The notes beneath the pieces were generated by a model. The model was not told the DNA's origin, ran no database searches, and saw only the letters and a list, made by a program, of their open reading frames with translations. The translations under genes were made by a program, and so were the position numbers. Below are positions 1 to 6,397 of a stretch of DNA of 6,397 bases, piece by piece. The DNA is taken from positions 1 to 6,397 of the forward strand of contig CALZOH010000182.1 of the NCBI GenBank assembly GCA_945827465.1, read 5' to 3'. The first letter of the stretch is position 1. Every line of letters begins with the position of its first letter. The stretch comes from an uncultured Prevotellaceae bacterium. Its GTDB lineage: Bacteria; Bacteroidota; Bacteroidia; Bacteroidales; Bacteroidaceae.

Positions 1-43
1 GGTAATATGATGGTTGAACGATGGGTATCCTCGCTGCCGTGGA

Positions 44-66
44 GGGCGTATGCGATACGTCCCTAC
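44..66 (-). repeat. REP-like imperfect hairpin with GTAG head
   Basis: Read on the minus strand from 66 to 44, GTA is followed by GGG, a bulged A, CGTAT, a CGC loop and ATACGCCC. This gives an 8-bp stem with one unpaired base and a 3-base loop. A GTAG tetranucleotide beside an imperfect, bulged palindrome is the known layout of REP elements mobilised by RAYT transposases. It starts about 35 bases past the stop codon of the PorE-like gene, a usual place for such repeats. No T-tract follows the stem, so it is not a standard intrinsic terminator, although it could still protect the 3' end of the transcript. Only one copy is visible, so the REP assignment is an inference. Confidence 0.45.
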
Positions 67-101
67 AATTTTGCGATTAAAATAGATGATAAAACGATGT
101 G

Positions 102-2240
102 TTACTTGCTCGCCTTTTTGTTTTTGGCTGATGGTTGGGTGGCTGCTGACTTTGGCTTTTTTTGCTTGGCTGGCTGTGGCGCCAGTGCAGCAGGTGGGGC
201 TGCCTTCTTGGTGGTATCGGTTTGCGCTGCCGGATTGCGTTTGAGTACGGCGTCGAGTTTCAGATTTCCCTGTTCATCAAACATACCAAAGGTGGTGCGT
301 ACTACGGTGAACTCCGTGCGACGGTTGATGGCGTTGCAGGTGTCTTGCTGTTCAGGTTTCAAACGCTTGATAAATGCTTCGGTGAGAGTGTCGCCAGCGT
401 GGAGGAATGGATACATTTCGGCGAACTTCTTGGTGATGACCTTGGGCTGACTCTCTCCGTAACCTCGTGCGATGACGCGTTGCGGTGAGATGCCGTGATC
501 GGTGAGGTATTTCACCACTGATTCTGCACGATGCTGTGAAAGTCGTTCGTTGTAAGCATCTGAGCCTCGATAATCACAATGGGAACTCAGTTCAATAACG
601 ATGGATGGATTTTCCTTTAAGAGGCTGGTGAGTTTATCGAGTGCCGGTTCTGACTCGGGTAGAATATCGGCCTTATTGAATTCGTAGAAGACGTTGCGTA
701 CCAATACGGGAATGCTCACTGAAGGTAAGGGGAATTGCAGCGTGGTATCGACGGAACCAATGTCGGGTGGCAAATAGAGGGCATTACGATAGTTCATGTA
801 GCCTTCGCAAGTGGCCAAGAATAGATAATGTACGCCTGGCGTGACTACTTCGCTGAACGAACCGTCTAGTTTGAGCAACACCTTTTTGTTGGTGCCATCG
901 TCACCAATCATGTACACTTGTCCTTGTGGCAGTTCGTAACCGTCTTGCTCGTACACCCATCCGGTGACGGTTTGGATCACTTCGGGGCATTCAAAGGTGA
1001 ATATCTTGTCCCATCCACGTCGGTTGGTGCGATTGGAGGTGAAGTATCCACGATTGTGGAGGCCGTCGAACGTCATGCCGAAGTCGTCGCCGTGAGAATT
1101 GACAGGATAGGGCAGGTGGTCAACGTTCCAACGCTTGGCCGTGGAGTCAAAGCGGGCGCAATAAATGTCGAGACCGCCCATGCCCACTTTTCCATCGGAG
1201 CTGTAGTAGAGGTCACCATTGGGTCGGAAGGTCGGAAACCGCTCGTTGCCGCGTGTGTTGATGGGCTCTCCGAGGTTCTCAACGGCTCCGAACCCTCGGT
1301 CGCCTTCGATGCTGACGCGCCAAAGGTCGGTACCACCCAGTCCACCGGGCATGTCAGACACGAAATACAGGTAGCGGCCGTCGGGTGAGACGGCAGGATG
1401 GGCATAATTTGAGAGTGTATCTTTAAAGAATTCGCACAGCGTGGCTTGTCCCCACGAAGCATCGGCGCGTGTGGTGCGGTAGATTTCAGCCATGCGTGGA
1501 TAACGTGCATCCCATCGGCAGCGGGTGAAAAACATTGTGCGTCCGTCGGGCGTGAAAGCGCATGCTCCTTCGTCGTAAGGAGTATTGACACCGCCTGCGA
1601 CGAGCTCGGGGCGTTTCCATTTGCCTTTCTCGTCCTTCTCGGCAACGAAGAGATCGCCGCTTTTCATTCCGGTTACGCCGTTGACCTCGTCACCGGTAGC
1701 CTCTTTTCGAGTTGAGGAGAAGTAAAGTTTCTCATCGGCGAGTACGGGACTGAAGTCATCGTAGCGAGCGTTGAAGAAGCGATCTTCTTGTACGGTGTAA
1801 TTTGAACCTCGTTCGCGAAGGGCCGGTGCAGCAGCGCACGATTGCAGACCGATGAGGGCTGCCGGATCGGCAGGATGTTGTTCCAGGTAGAGTTGGTAAC
1901 TTTTGGTGGCGCTTTTGTAGTCGCGTGAGGCCCGTTCGAGTTCACCTATATAGAAATAAGTAAGCGTGTCGGTAAATTTATAGCGTGCGGCATTACGATA
2001 AGCAGCCAAGGCTTTAGCCACATAATTAAGTTTACGGTTGCTTTCGCCCACCTTGTAGGCCCGTTCGCCACGTTCGTTGCGTTTCTGTGGGGGAGTCTTG
2101 GCGTATGCCTTGGCATATTCCAACGAGGCTTCGTAGTATTCGCCGATGGCATAATATTGGTCACCTTTCTTGAGGTGTTTGTCGGCACCGCAAGCAGAGA
2201 GCACGAAAAGCAGGATGACTATACAGATGAGTTTGTTCAT
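102..2240 (-). CDS. porE: PorE-like T9SS lipoprotein (TPR, PD40 propeller, CRD, OmpA)
   Basis: This predicted periplasmic lipoprotein matches the architecture of PorE, which in Porphyromonas gingivalis tethers the type IX secretion machinery to peptidoglycan. The chosen start gives 712 residues opening with a basic and hydrophobic signal and a lipobox LSAC, with lipidated Cys17. The frame is open 15 codons further upstream, but those residues would bury the signal peptide. Residues 20-135 are TPR-like helices. Five PD40 blades start near residues 161, 222, 278, 331 and 384 (for example SPDGRYLYF). Residues 421-505 fit a carboxypeptidase-regulatory-like beta domain, and 511-650 an OmpA C-terminal domain. 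In the OmpA domain Asp556 and Arg571, 15 residues apart, correspond to the pair that binds diaminopimelate. An insertion of about 35 residues before NRRTEF resembles other Bacteroidota OmpA lipoproteins. The end, 679-712, is a Lys/Ala/Pro-rich tail. No surface-export motif of the K-(D/E)2 kind follows Cys17, which fits a periplasmic location. The gene lies 41 bases after topB. Family assignment is strong; the exact orthologue is likely but not proven. Confidence 0.9.
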   Translation of the reverse strand: MNKLICIVILLFVLSACGADKHLKKGDQYYAIGEYYEASLEYAKAYAKTPPQKRNERGERAYKVGESNRKLNYVAKALAAYRNAARYKFTDTLTYFYIGELERASRDYKSATKSYQLYLEQHPADPAALIGLQSCAAAPALRERGSNYTVQEDRFFNARYDDFSPVLADEKLYFSSTRKEATGDEVNGVTGMKSGDLFVAEKDEKGKWKRPELVAGGVNTPYDEGACAFTPDGRTMFFTRCRWDARYPRMAEIYRTTRADASWGQATLCEFFKDTLSNYAHPAVSPDGRYLYFVSDMPGGLGGTDLWRVSIEGDRGFGAVENLGEPINTRGNERFPTFRPNGDLYYSSDGKVGMGGLDIYCARFDSTAKRWNVDHLPYPVNSHGDDFGMTFDGLHNRGYFTSNRTNRRGWDKIFTFECPEVIQTVTGWVYEQDGYELPQGQVYMIGDDGTNKKVLLKLDGSFSEVVTPGVHYLFLATCEGYMNYRNALYLPPDIGSVDTTLQFPLPSVSIPVLVRNVFYEFNKADILPESEPALDKLTSLLKENPSIVIELSSHCDYRGSDAYNERLSQHRAESVVKYLTDHGISPQRVIARGYGESQPKVITKKFAEMYPFLHAGDTLTEAFIKRLKPEQQDTCNAINRRTEFTVVRTTFGMFDEQGNLKLDAVLKRNPAAQTDTTKKAAPPAALAPQPAKQKKPKSAATQPSAKNKKASK

Positions 2241-2281
2241 GATTAATATCTCTATAACTCCAAAGCGATCGGAATATTGTA

Positions 2282-4159
2282 TCAATGCTTTTCAGACTTT
2301 GTGCTTTTAGACTTGCGTGATGGAGTCTTGGTAGGCTCGGGAGTCGCTTCCACATGGCGGTTGGAGTTGTCGCGTAAGACCTGAGCAACAATGTCGCTGA
2401 CCATCTGTTTGAGTTCTTCAATAAAGGTGGCGGAGGCATATCGGCGGTGTTCAATGTCGCGTAGCTTTTTCTCCCATCGACCGGTCAACTCTGCACTCTT
2501 GAGTAAGTCTTCGTGGATAATATCGATGAGTTGGCATCCGGTGGTAGTAGCCATCAGGTTCTTGCGAACCTTAACGATGTAACGACGTTTAAAGAGGGTT
2601 TCGATAATAGCGGCACGCGTAGAAGGACGTCCGATACCATTCTCCTTGAGGGCCTCTCGCAGCGTTTCGTCGTCAACCATCTTGCCGGCCGTTTCCATGG
2701 CGCGAAGCAGTGTGGCTTCGGTATAGGGCTTCGGCGGAGAGGTCATTTTTTTCGAGAGGGTAGGCTGGTGGGGTCCGCTTTCCCCTTTTATGAAGTCGGG
2801 CAAAAGGCATTCCTCGTCTGCCTCCTTGCGCTCTTCCTCGTCATCGTCGCCGTTACTTTTGCGGTCGTTGGCAAACACGGTGCGCCAGCCTGGTGAGGTG
2901 ATGTGCTTGCCGGTGACTTTAAAACCGATGCCGTCGACATCGCCGAGTACGGTGGTGGTAGTAAATAAACAATCAGGATAAAACACGCTGATGAAGCGGC
3001 GGGCAACGAGGTCGAATACCCGGCTTTCGTCAGGTGAAAGCGCATTGGACAAGACGCCGGTGGGAATGATGGCGTGGTGGTCGGTAACCTTGGTGGAGTC
3101 GAACACCTTCTTGCTCTTCAGAAGCTTGCGTCCTCGTAGCGGTTCGAGCAGGGGGGCGTAGGGCTTGAGGGCATTGAGGATGGGACCGCACTTCGGATAA
3201 ATGTCATCGCTCAGGTATGTGGTATCAACGCGTGGATAAGTGGTCACCTTCTTTTCATACAGGCTCTGTATGAGCGAGAGCGTCAGGTCGGCCGAAAAGC
3301 CGAACTTACGATTGCATTCTACTTGTAGTGATGTCAGGTCGAACAGACGGGGCGGTGCTTCACGTCCGTTCTTGGCACTGACGTCGACCACCTCAAACGG
3401 TTTGCCCTCGATCTGCTGCAAGGCTTCTTGCCCCTGCTGCTCGTCGGTGATGCGCCCTTTGGTGGCGGTGAATAACACATCGCGGTAGACAGTGGCCAAT
3501 ACCCAATATGGTTCGGGTACGAAGCGATCGATTTCTCGCTGACGGTTTACAATCAGTGCCAGTGTGGGTGTCTGCACCCGTCCGATAGAGAGTGGGGGCG
3601 CCTGGCGTTCGTGTCGTCCGTATTTTAACGTGTATAACCGAGTAGCGTTCATGCCCAGCAGCCAGTCGCCAATGGCACGGCAAAGTCCGGCTTCGTAGAG
3701 CGAAGTATATTCACTTTGGTCCTTTAAATTGTTGAACCCTTCGCGAATGCTCTCTTCGGTAAGTGAAGAAATCCAAAGTCGTTGTACCGGACAAGTGACG
3801 CCGACTTTTTGCATCACCCATCGTTGTATCAGCTCACCTTCTTGACCGGCATCACCGCAGTTGATGATGAGTTCGGCTTGGCGCATGAGGTTTTCGATGA
3901 CGCGAAATTGCTTCTCGACACCTTTGTCTTGCTTTAAGCGGATGCCAAAGGGACGAGGGACCATGGGTAGTGCGCCCAAGCTCCAGGTTTTCCACATCGG
4001 CGTATAATCTTCGGGATATTTCAGTTCGCAGAGGTGACCGAACGTCCAGGTAACCTGATAACCGGCTCCCTGCATATAACCTTCATGCTGTTCGGTTGCA
4101 CCCAAAACGTGTGCAATGTCTTTGGCCACACTGGGCTTTTCGGCAATACATACTATCAT
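2282..4159 (-). CDS. topB: DNA topoisomerase III (type IA)
   Basis: This type IA topoisomerase cuts one DNA strand through a 5'-phosphotyrosine link and passes another strand, mainly to decatenate replication and recombination intermediates. The 625 residues begin with the Toprim motif IAEKPSVA (catalytic Glu7). The metal-binding motif follows as GDAGQEGEL, with Asp103 and Glu107; Gly105 replaces the second Asp, a substitution I recall as common in TopB proteins of this type. The nucleophile is Tyr308 in TTYPRVDTTYLSDD. HHAIIPTG (361-368) and GIGRPSTRAAIIETL (508-522) are further family signatures. An acidic, charged stretch occupies about 431-450. The protein ends in a Lys/Ser/Thr/Pro-rich tail (from about 604) and shows no Cys4 zinc ribbons. 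The length is near the 653 residues of E. coli TopB. The ATG lies 17 bases after the stop of the transporter fusion, implying co-transcription. Nothing mobile is seen around it, so I read it as a chromosomal copy rather than a conjugative-element one. Confidence 0.95.
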   Translation of the reverse strand: MIVCIAEKPSVAKDIAHVLGATEQHEGYMQGAGYQVTWTFGHLCELKYPEDYTPMWKTWSLGALPMVPRPFGIRLKQDKGVEKQFRVIENLMRQAELIINCGDAGQEGELIQRWVMQKVGVTCPVQRLWISSLTEESIREGFNNLKDQSEYTSLYEAGLCRAIGDWLLGMNATRLYTLKYGRHERQAPPLSIGRVQTPTLALIVNRQREIDRFVPEPYWVLATVYRDVLFTATKGRITDEQQGQEALQQIEGKPFEVVDVSAKNGREAPPRLFDLTSLQVECNRKFGFSADLTLSLIQSLYEKKVTTYPRVDTTYLSDDIYPKCGPILNALKPYAPLLEPLRGRKLLKSKKVFDSTKVTDHHAIIPTGVLSNALSPDESRVFDLVARRFISVFYPDCLFTTTTVLGDVDGIGFKVTGKHITSPGWRTVFANDRKSNGDDDEEERKEADEECLLPDFIKGESGPHQPTLSKKMTSPPKPYTEATLLRAMETAGKMVDDETLREALKENGIGRPSTRAAIIETLFKRRYIVKVRKNLMATTTGCQLIDIIHEDLLKSAELTGRWEKKLRDIEHRRYASATFIEELKQMVSDIVAQVLRDNSNRHVEATPEPTKTPSRKSKSTKSEKH

Positions 4160-4176
4160 ACGTTTACGTAATCGGT

Positions 4177-5922
4177 TCAGAAATGTTTGGTAAGAGAATA
4201 CTGGAGCGTGGCTTTGTCGAAGTGCAGGTCGTGCGCCTCAAAGAAAAAGTCCAATCGACCTTCGCTGGCTAAGTCGCGAGGTGTGCCCTCGCACAAACTA
4301 CCATCACGCTGCAAGACCCACAAGCGGTCGGCCATCTGCAAGGCCAGCTCCAAATCGTGAATGGAAAGCAGCACGGCTTTACCCTCTTCACGTGCCAAAC
4401 GGCGCAGGAGGGTGAGAATTTCTACTTTGCTGGGGAAATCGAGAAAGGCAATCGGCTCGTCAAGGAGGATGATGGGTGTCTGTTGGGCCAGCACTTTAGC
4501 GATCATCAGCTTTTGGCGTTCGCCATCGCTAAGCGTCGCTAAGCGTCGGCGAGAGAAGTCGAGCATCCCTACTTGCTCCATGCTGCGTCTGATCAGTGCC
4601 TGGTCGGATGAAGACAGTCCGCCCCAAAATCCGGTGAAAGGCATTCGCCCCATGGCTACTAATTCTTCAGCGCGAAGTGAAGCCGTGGGTACTTTGTCGG
4701 TGAGTACAACGCCCAATGTGCGGGCCAAGCGCGTTGCGTTGAAACGCGACAACGGTTCACCCAAGAGTTTCACTTCTCCTTGTAGGGCCGGTTGAAAATG
4801 TGCCAACGTACGTAACAATGTCGACTTGCCGACGCCATTGTTGCCAAGCAGACAGGTTAATTCGCCTGCTCGGAGTTGGGCTGAAAGATCTTGAGCCAAT
4901 ACTTTGTCGCCCTTCGGAAGATGATAGCCTGTAGTCAGGTGACACAATTCCAACGGCGTATTGGGGGCGAGTGGTTCGCAAGTCATGTCTTTGTCCTCCT
5001 TCGCCTTCTTCGGTTGAGACTTGCGTCGCAGGTGTCCCTGTGCCACGATAACACCACTCAAAATCAACAGCAGGCCCACAGTCAGGGCGGGTGTGAGTCG
5101 CTCGTCCATCAATGCCAACGAAAACAGAGCGGCACAGAAGGGGTCGAGGTACAAAAACGATGCACAGCGTATCGGTCCCAAATGAAGAATAATCAGGTTC
5201 CAGACCAGGTAGCATACAATGGTGGCGAACACGGTCAGGTAAGCCATGTTCAATAAAACTTCGGTGCGCTGCAGCAGTGCTAAATCAGTGCGCCAAGAAT
5301 CACTCAAAAAAAGAGGTAGCGCCGTAACCCATCCGTAAAAGAAAGCTTTTCGTGTCATAAAGAGGGACGAATAACGCCCGGTCAGTGGTCGGATGAGTTG
5401 GCTATAGAGTGCCCATGTCGTGGCTGCCGCCAATGCCAGCAAATCACCCTTTGGCGAAAGATGCAGTTCGTGCTGACCGCTGAATATGACAAAACCTACC
5501 CCCGTGAGAGCCACGGCCAATCCGATGGCCATATTGCGCGTGATGTGTTGATCTTTAAAGAACACTACTGCCAGTAACATCGTGATAAGTGGGCAGAAAC
5601 TTAACAAGAAGGATACATTGGTCGTTTGAGACAGAGTGAGCGCTGTATTCTGCAACAAATAATACAGGGAACCGCCCAAGACTCCCGAAAGAGCCAGTTT
5701 CAGTTCATCGCCGATATTGTTAGCCCATAATGGTCCCCGTCCCAAGCAAAGCAAGATAAGATAAGCTACAAAGAAACGTATGATAAATATACCCAACGGA
5801 CTCATACCGTCAAGTATCAGCACCTTCGTGGCAGCAAATGTGGAGCCCCAAATGGCAACGATCATAACCGCTAACACGCAATAAAAGGTGGTGCCTCTCG
5901 GATACTTCAAACTAAAGGTCAT
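4177..5922 (-). CDS. EamA/DMT transporter fused to ABC ATPase
   Basis: This single open frame joins two complete modules. Residue numbers count from a possible GTG at 5997; my preferred start is Met26 (5922). It lies about 12 residues before the first membrane segment and just downstream of a TAACTTTG promoter box that starts inside the longer versions. Residues 37-321 hold ten hydrophobic segments of a drug/metabolite transporter with two EamA repeats (WGSTFAATK in TM1, the second repeat from about 184). The substrate is unknown. After a Lys-rich linker (324-337), residues 349-606 form an ABC ATPase of the FecE/BtuD iron-siderophore-cobalamin type: Walker A GNNGVGKST (385-393), signature LSDGE (489-493), Walker B IILLDEP with Asp513 and Glu514, D-loop AFLD and switch His547. 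The usual Q-loop glutamine is absent; the region reads VVLTDK. EamA proteins have a cytoplasmic C-terminus, so the ATPase would face the cytoplasm. No FecCD-type permease or binding protein is present nearby. The halves are about 312 and 269 residues, each a normal stand-alone length, so this may be a recent joining of adjacent genes. Confidence 0.85.
   Translation of the reverse strand: MTFSLKYPRGTTFYCVLAVMIVAIWGSTFAATKVLILDGMSPLGIFIIRFFVAYLILLCLGRGPLWANNIGDELKLALSGVLGGSLYYLLQNTALTLSQTTNVSFLLSFCPLITMLLAVVFFKDQHITRNMAIGLAVALTGVGFVIFSGQHELHLSPKGDLLALAAATTWALYSQLIRPLTGRYSSLFMTRKAFFYGWVTALPLFLSDSWRTDLALLQRTEVLLNMAYLTVFATIVCYLVWNLIILHLGPIRCASFLYLDPFCAALFSLALMDERLTPALTVGLLLILSGVIVAQGHLRRKSQPKKAKEDKDMTCEPLAPNTPLELCHLTTGYHLPKGDKVLAQDLSAQLRAGELTCLLGNNGVGKSTLLRTLAHFQPALQGEVKLLGEPLSRFNATRLARTLGVVLTDKVPTASLRAEELVAMGRMPFTGFWGGLSSSDQALIRRSMEQVGMLDFSRRRLATLSDGERQKLMIAKVLAQQTPIILLDEPIAFLDFPSKVEILTLLRRLAREEGKAVLLSIHDLELALQMADRLWVLQRDGSLCEGTPRDLASEGRLDFFFEAHDLHFDKATLQYSLTKHF
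4526..4545. repeat. Two tandem 10-bp units in the ABC signature region
   Basis: The 10-base unit tcgctaagcg occurs twice head to tail and is followed by tcg. It lies in the codons for LATLSDG, immediately around the ABC signature motif. Ten is not a multiple of three, so gain or loss of one unit would break the frame inside the ATPase. The encoded residues look normal for the family, so the repeat is probably a coincidence of codon choice rather than a recent duplication. Confidence 0.6.
4984..5001 (-). promoter_or_regulatory. Internal Shine-Dalgarno and ATG at the fusion junction
   Basis: On the minus strand AAGGAGG (5001-4995) is followed by 8 bases and then an in-frame ATG (4986-4984), which encodes Met338 of the fusion. 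Starting here would give a 269-residue ABC ATPase beginning 11 residues before its first recognisable strand, where stand-alone homologues normally start. The site may be the surviving start of a once separate gene, or a live internal start. Two cautions apply: the bases also encode the Lys/Glu-rich linker, which favours purine runs by chance, and Bacteroidota rely little on Shine-Dalgarno pairing. Confidence 0.55.
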
Positions 5923-5949
5923 TCTTTCGGGGATGGAAATAACGAGTTG

Positions 5950-5957
5950 CAAAGTTA
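5950..5957 (-). promoter_or_regulatory. Bacteroidota -7 box for the transporter-topB-porE operon
   Basis: The minus strand reads TAACTTTG, an exact match to the Bacteroidota -7 consensus TAnnTTTG, followed by CAA as is often seen. Transcription would begin around 5943-5946, about 20 bases before the ATG at 5922, and would exclude the upstream GTG (5997) and ATG (5973) as starts. No clear TTTG -33 box lies 19-21 bases upstream, so the match rests on one element. It is the only good candidate seen ahead of the three minus-strand genes. Confidence 0.5.
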
Positions 5958-6050
5958 CGCTTTTTCTGCTCATCAGCCGCTTCCCCTGCCCCTCCACTTT
6001 TTCATGCCCTATTAGGAATGATGGAGAGTAGATTATCTTAATAAAATGAT

Positions 6051-6058
6051 TAATTTTG
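6051..6058 (+). promoter_or_regulatory. Bacteroidota -7 box facing right
   Basis: TAATTTTG, followed by CA, matches the consensus TAnnTTTG exactly. Initiation would fall near 6063-6066 and leave a leader of about 55 bases before the ATG at 6120. The surrounding 6011-6060 is AT-rich. No clear TTTG is found at the -33 position. The box supports transcription of the short secreted ORF downstream and makes 5923-6119 a divergent promoter region. Confidence 0.5.
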
Positions 6059-6119
6059 CAGGTGCGTAAGAATTAAGTACATTCATAACGTCCAACTCGA
6101 AGCAATTAACGAATCCAAC

Positions 6120-6299
6120 ATGAGATTATATTCAATTCCCCTTCTGCATCGCACATGGAGTTTGATAGCGGTGCTCCTTCTCTCTTTGAACTTGCAGGCT
6201 GCGCCTCTGCTGAAAAGTCCCTCTGGCAATTTAACAGCCGAGGTTTCTCACCTCCTTTATTATCTTCCTTTGTCTGTAACGGATTATCTGGATAAATGA
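6120..6299 (+). CDS. Short secreted ORF, possible truncated GH97 N-terminus
   Basis: This 59-codon ORF opens with ATG and encodes a good Sec signal peptide: a basic start with Arg2 and Arg11, a hydrophobic core LIAVLLLSLNL (15-25) and a likely cleavage after LQA or LQAA (about residues 27-28). The mature part starts APLLKSPSGNLTAEVS, which resembles the first beta strand of GH97 glycoside hydrolases (alpha-glucosidases such as SusB, which begin with a similar SPDxNL stretch after the signal). After Ser43 the sequence stops resembling that family and the frame ends at TGA after residue 59. Neither of the other two plus frames resumes a GH97-like sequence. With its own promoter candidate this may be the remnant of a deleted secreted glycosidase, or simply a small secreted peptide. 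The GH97 link rests on about 11 residues and is tentative. Confidence 0.4.
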   Translation: MRLYSIPLLHRTWSLIAVLLLSLNLQAAPLLKSPSGNLTAEVSHLLYYLPLSVTDYLDK

Positions 6300-6397
6300 C
6301 CCCATTTGTTCATTAGCCTTTCACGACCAATTGAGGAAAAAACTGTTTTAAGGCTCACTTGAGTGGCGAGAGAGGCTCATGTGGTCATAGCAAAGGC

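Noticed and set aside
1073..1645. Minus-strand open frame of 190 codons inside porE, and other long frames overlapping the three genes
   Set aside because: They lie wholly within genes with strong domain evidence, encode Pro/Ser/Thr/Arg-rich sequence with no recognisable motif, and are typical shadow frames.
2255..2275. Separate promoter directly before porE
   Set aside because: The best match on the minus strand is TCGCTTTG, which lacks the A of TAnnTTTG, and no TTTG is found at the -33 distance.
2241..2285. Extended 727-residue start for the PorE-like protein
   Set aside because: The extra 15 residues would precede a clear lipoprotein signal peptide with lipobox LSAC, which needs to be at the N-terminus. 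They also overlap the topB stop codon.
3839..3853. Missing second Asp in the TopB Toprim motif (Gly105) as a sign of inactivity
   Set aside because: DAGxEGE is, to my knowledge, the normal form in many TopB proteins, and all other catalytic motifs including Tyr308 are intact.
5923..5997. Longer starts for the transporter fusion (GTG at 5997, ATG at 5973)
   Set aside because: Both add a charged extension before the first membrane segment, and both lie at or upstream of the TAACTTTG box (5957-5950), so the predicted transcript would not include them. The ATG at 5973 has a purine-rich run ahead of it, so it remains the main alternative.
5973..6005. Ten-codon minus-strand ORF whose TGA overlaps the ATG at 5973 (TGATG)
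   Set aside because: It looks like a leader peptide with translational coupling, but it is very short, Arg/Gly-rich, has no promoter of its own, and depends on the less likely start at 5973.
6300..6397. Short direct repeat (aggctca at 6351 and 6373) and the AAAACTGTTTT palindrome (about 6339-6349) as a mobile-element end or terminator
   Set aside because: The repeat is only 7 bases and the palindrome has an AT-rich stem of 5 with almost no loop. Neither has the flanking structure of a terminator or insertion-sequence end, and no gene is supported in this stretch.

Overview
The window looks like chromosomal DNA from a member of the Bacteroidota, most likely order Bacteroidales. Three things support this. 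There is a PorE-type lipoprotein with the TPR, five-bladed PD40 propeller, carboxypeptidase-regulatory-like fold and OmpA architecture known from type IX secretion systems (T9SS). The ABC ATPase has the 'VLTD' and 'LSDGERQK' variants that I associate with Bacteroidales. Promoter candidates match the Bacteroidota -7 consensus TAnnTTTG rather than a sigma70 -10 box. The genus cannot be fixed from the sequence alone.

Layout. Positions 1-101 lie downstream of the last gene and hold a short imperfect hairpin preceded by GTAG on the minus strand, resembling a REP element. Positions 102-5922 are filled by three minus-strand genes. In transcription order they are a drug/metabolite transporter (EamA) fused in frame to an ABC ATPase (4177-5922), DNA topoisomerase III (topB, 2282-4159) and a PorE-like OmpA lipoprotein (102-2240). 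Spacers of 17 and 41 bases and the shared direction suggest one operon, read from a promoter near 5950. From about 5923 to 6119 is a divergent intergenic region with a second -7 box facing right. It precedes a 59-codon plus-strand ORF (6120-6299) with a signal peptide and a short stretch resembling the N-terminus of GH97 glycoside hydrolases, after which the reading frame ends. I see no gene in 6300-6397.

How the genes fit together. No shared pathway is evident. TopB acts on DNA in the cytoplasm. PorE anchors the T9SS to peptidoglycan in the periplasm. The fused transporter sits in the inner membrane. The clearest oddity is the transporter fusion: each half is about the length of a complete stand-alone protein, and a consensus Shine-Dalgarno sequence plus ATG sits exactly at the junction. 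The locus may therefore make the fusion, a free ABC ATPase, or both. I see no complete new defence or mobile system here.
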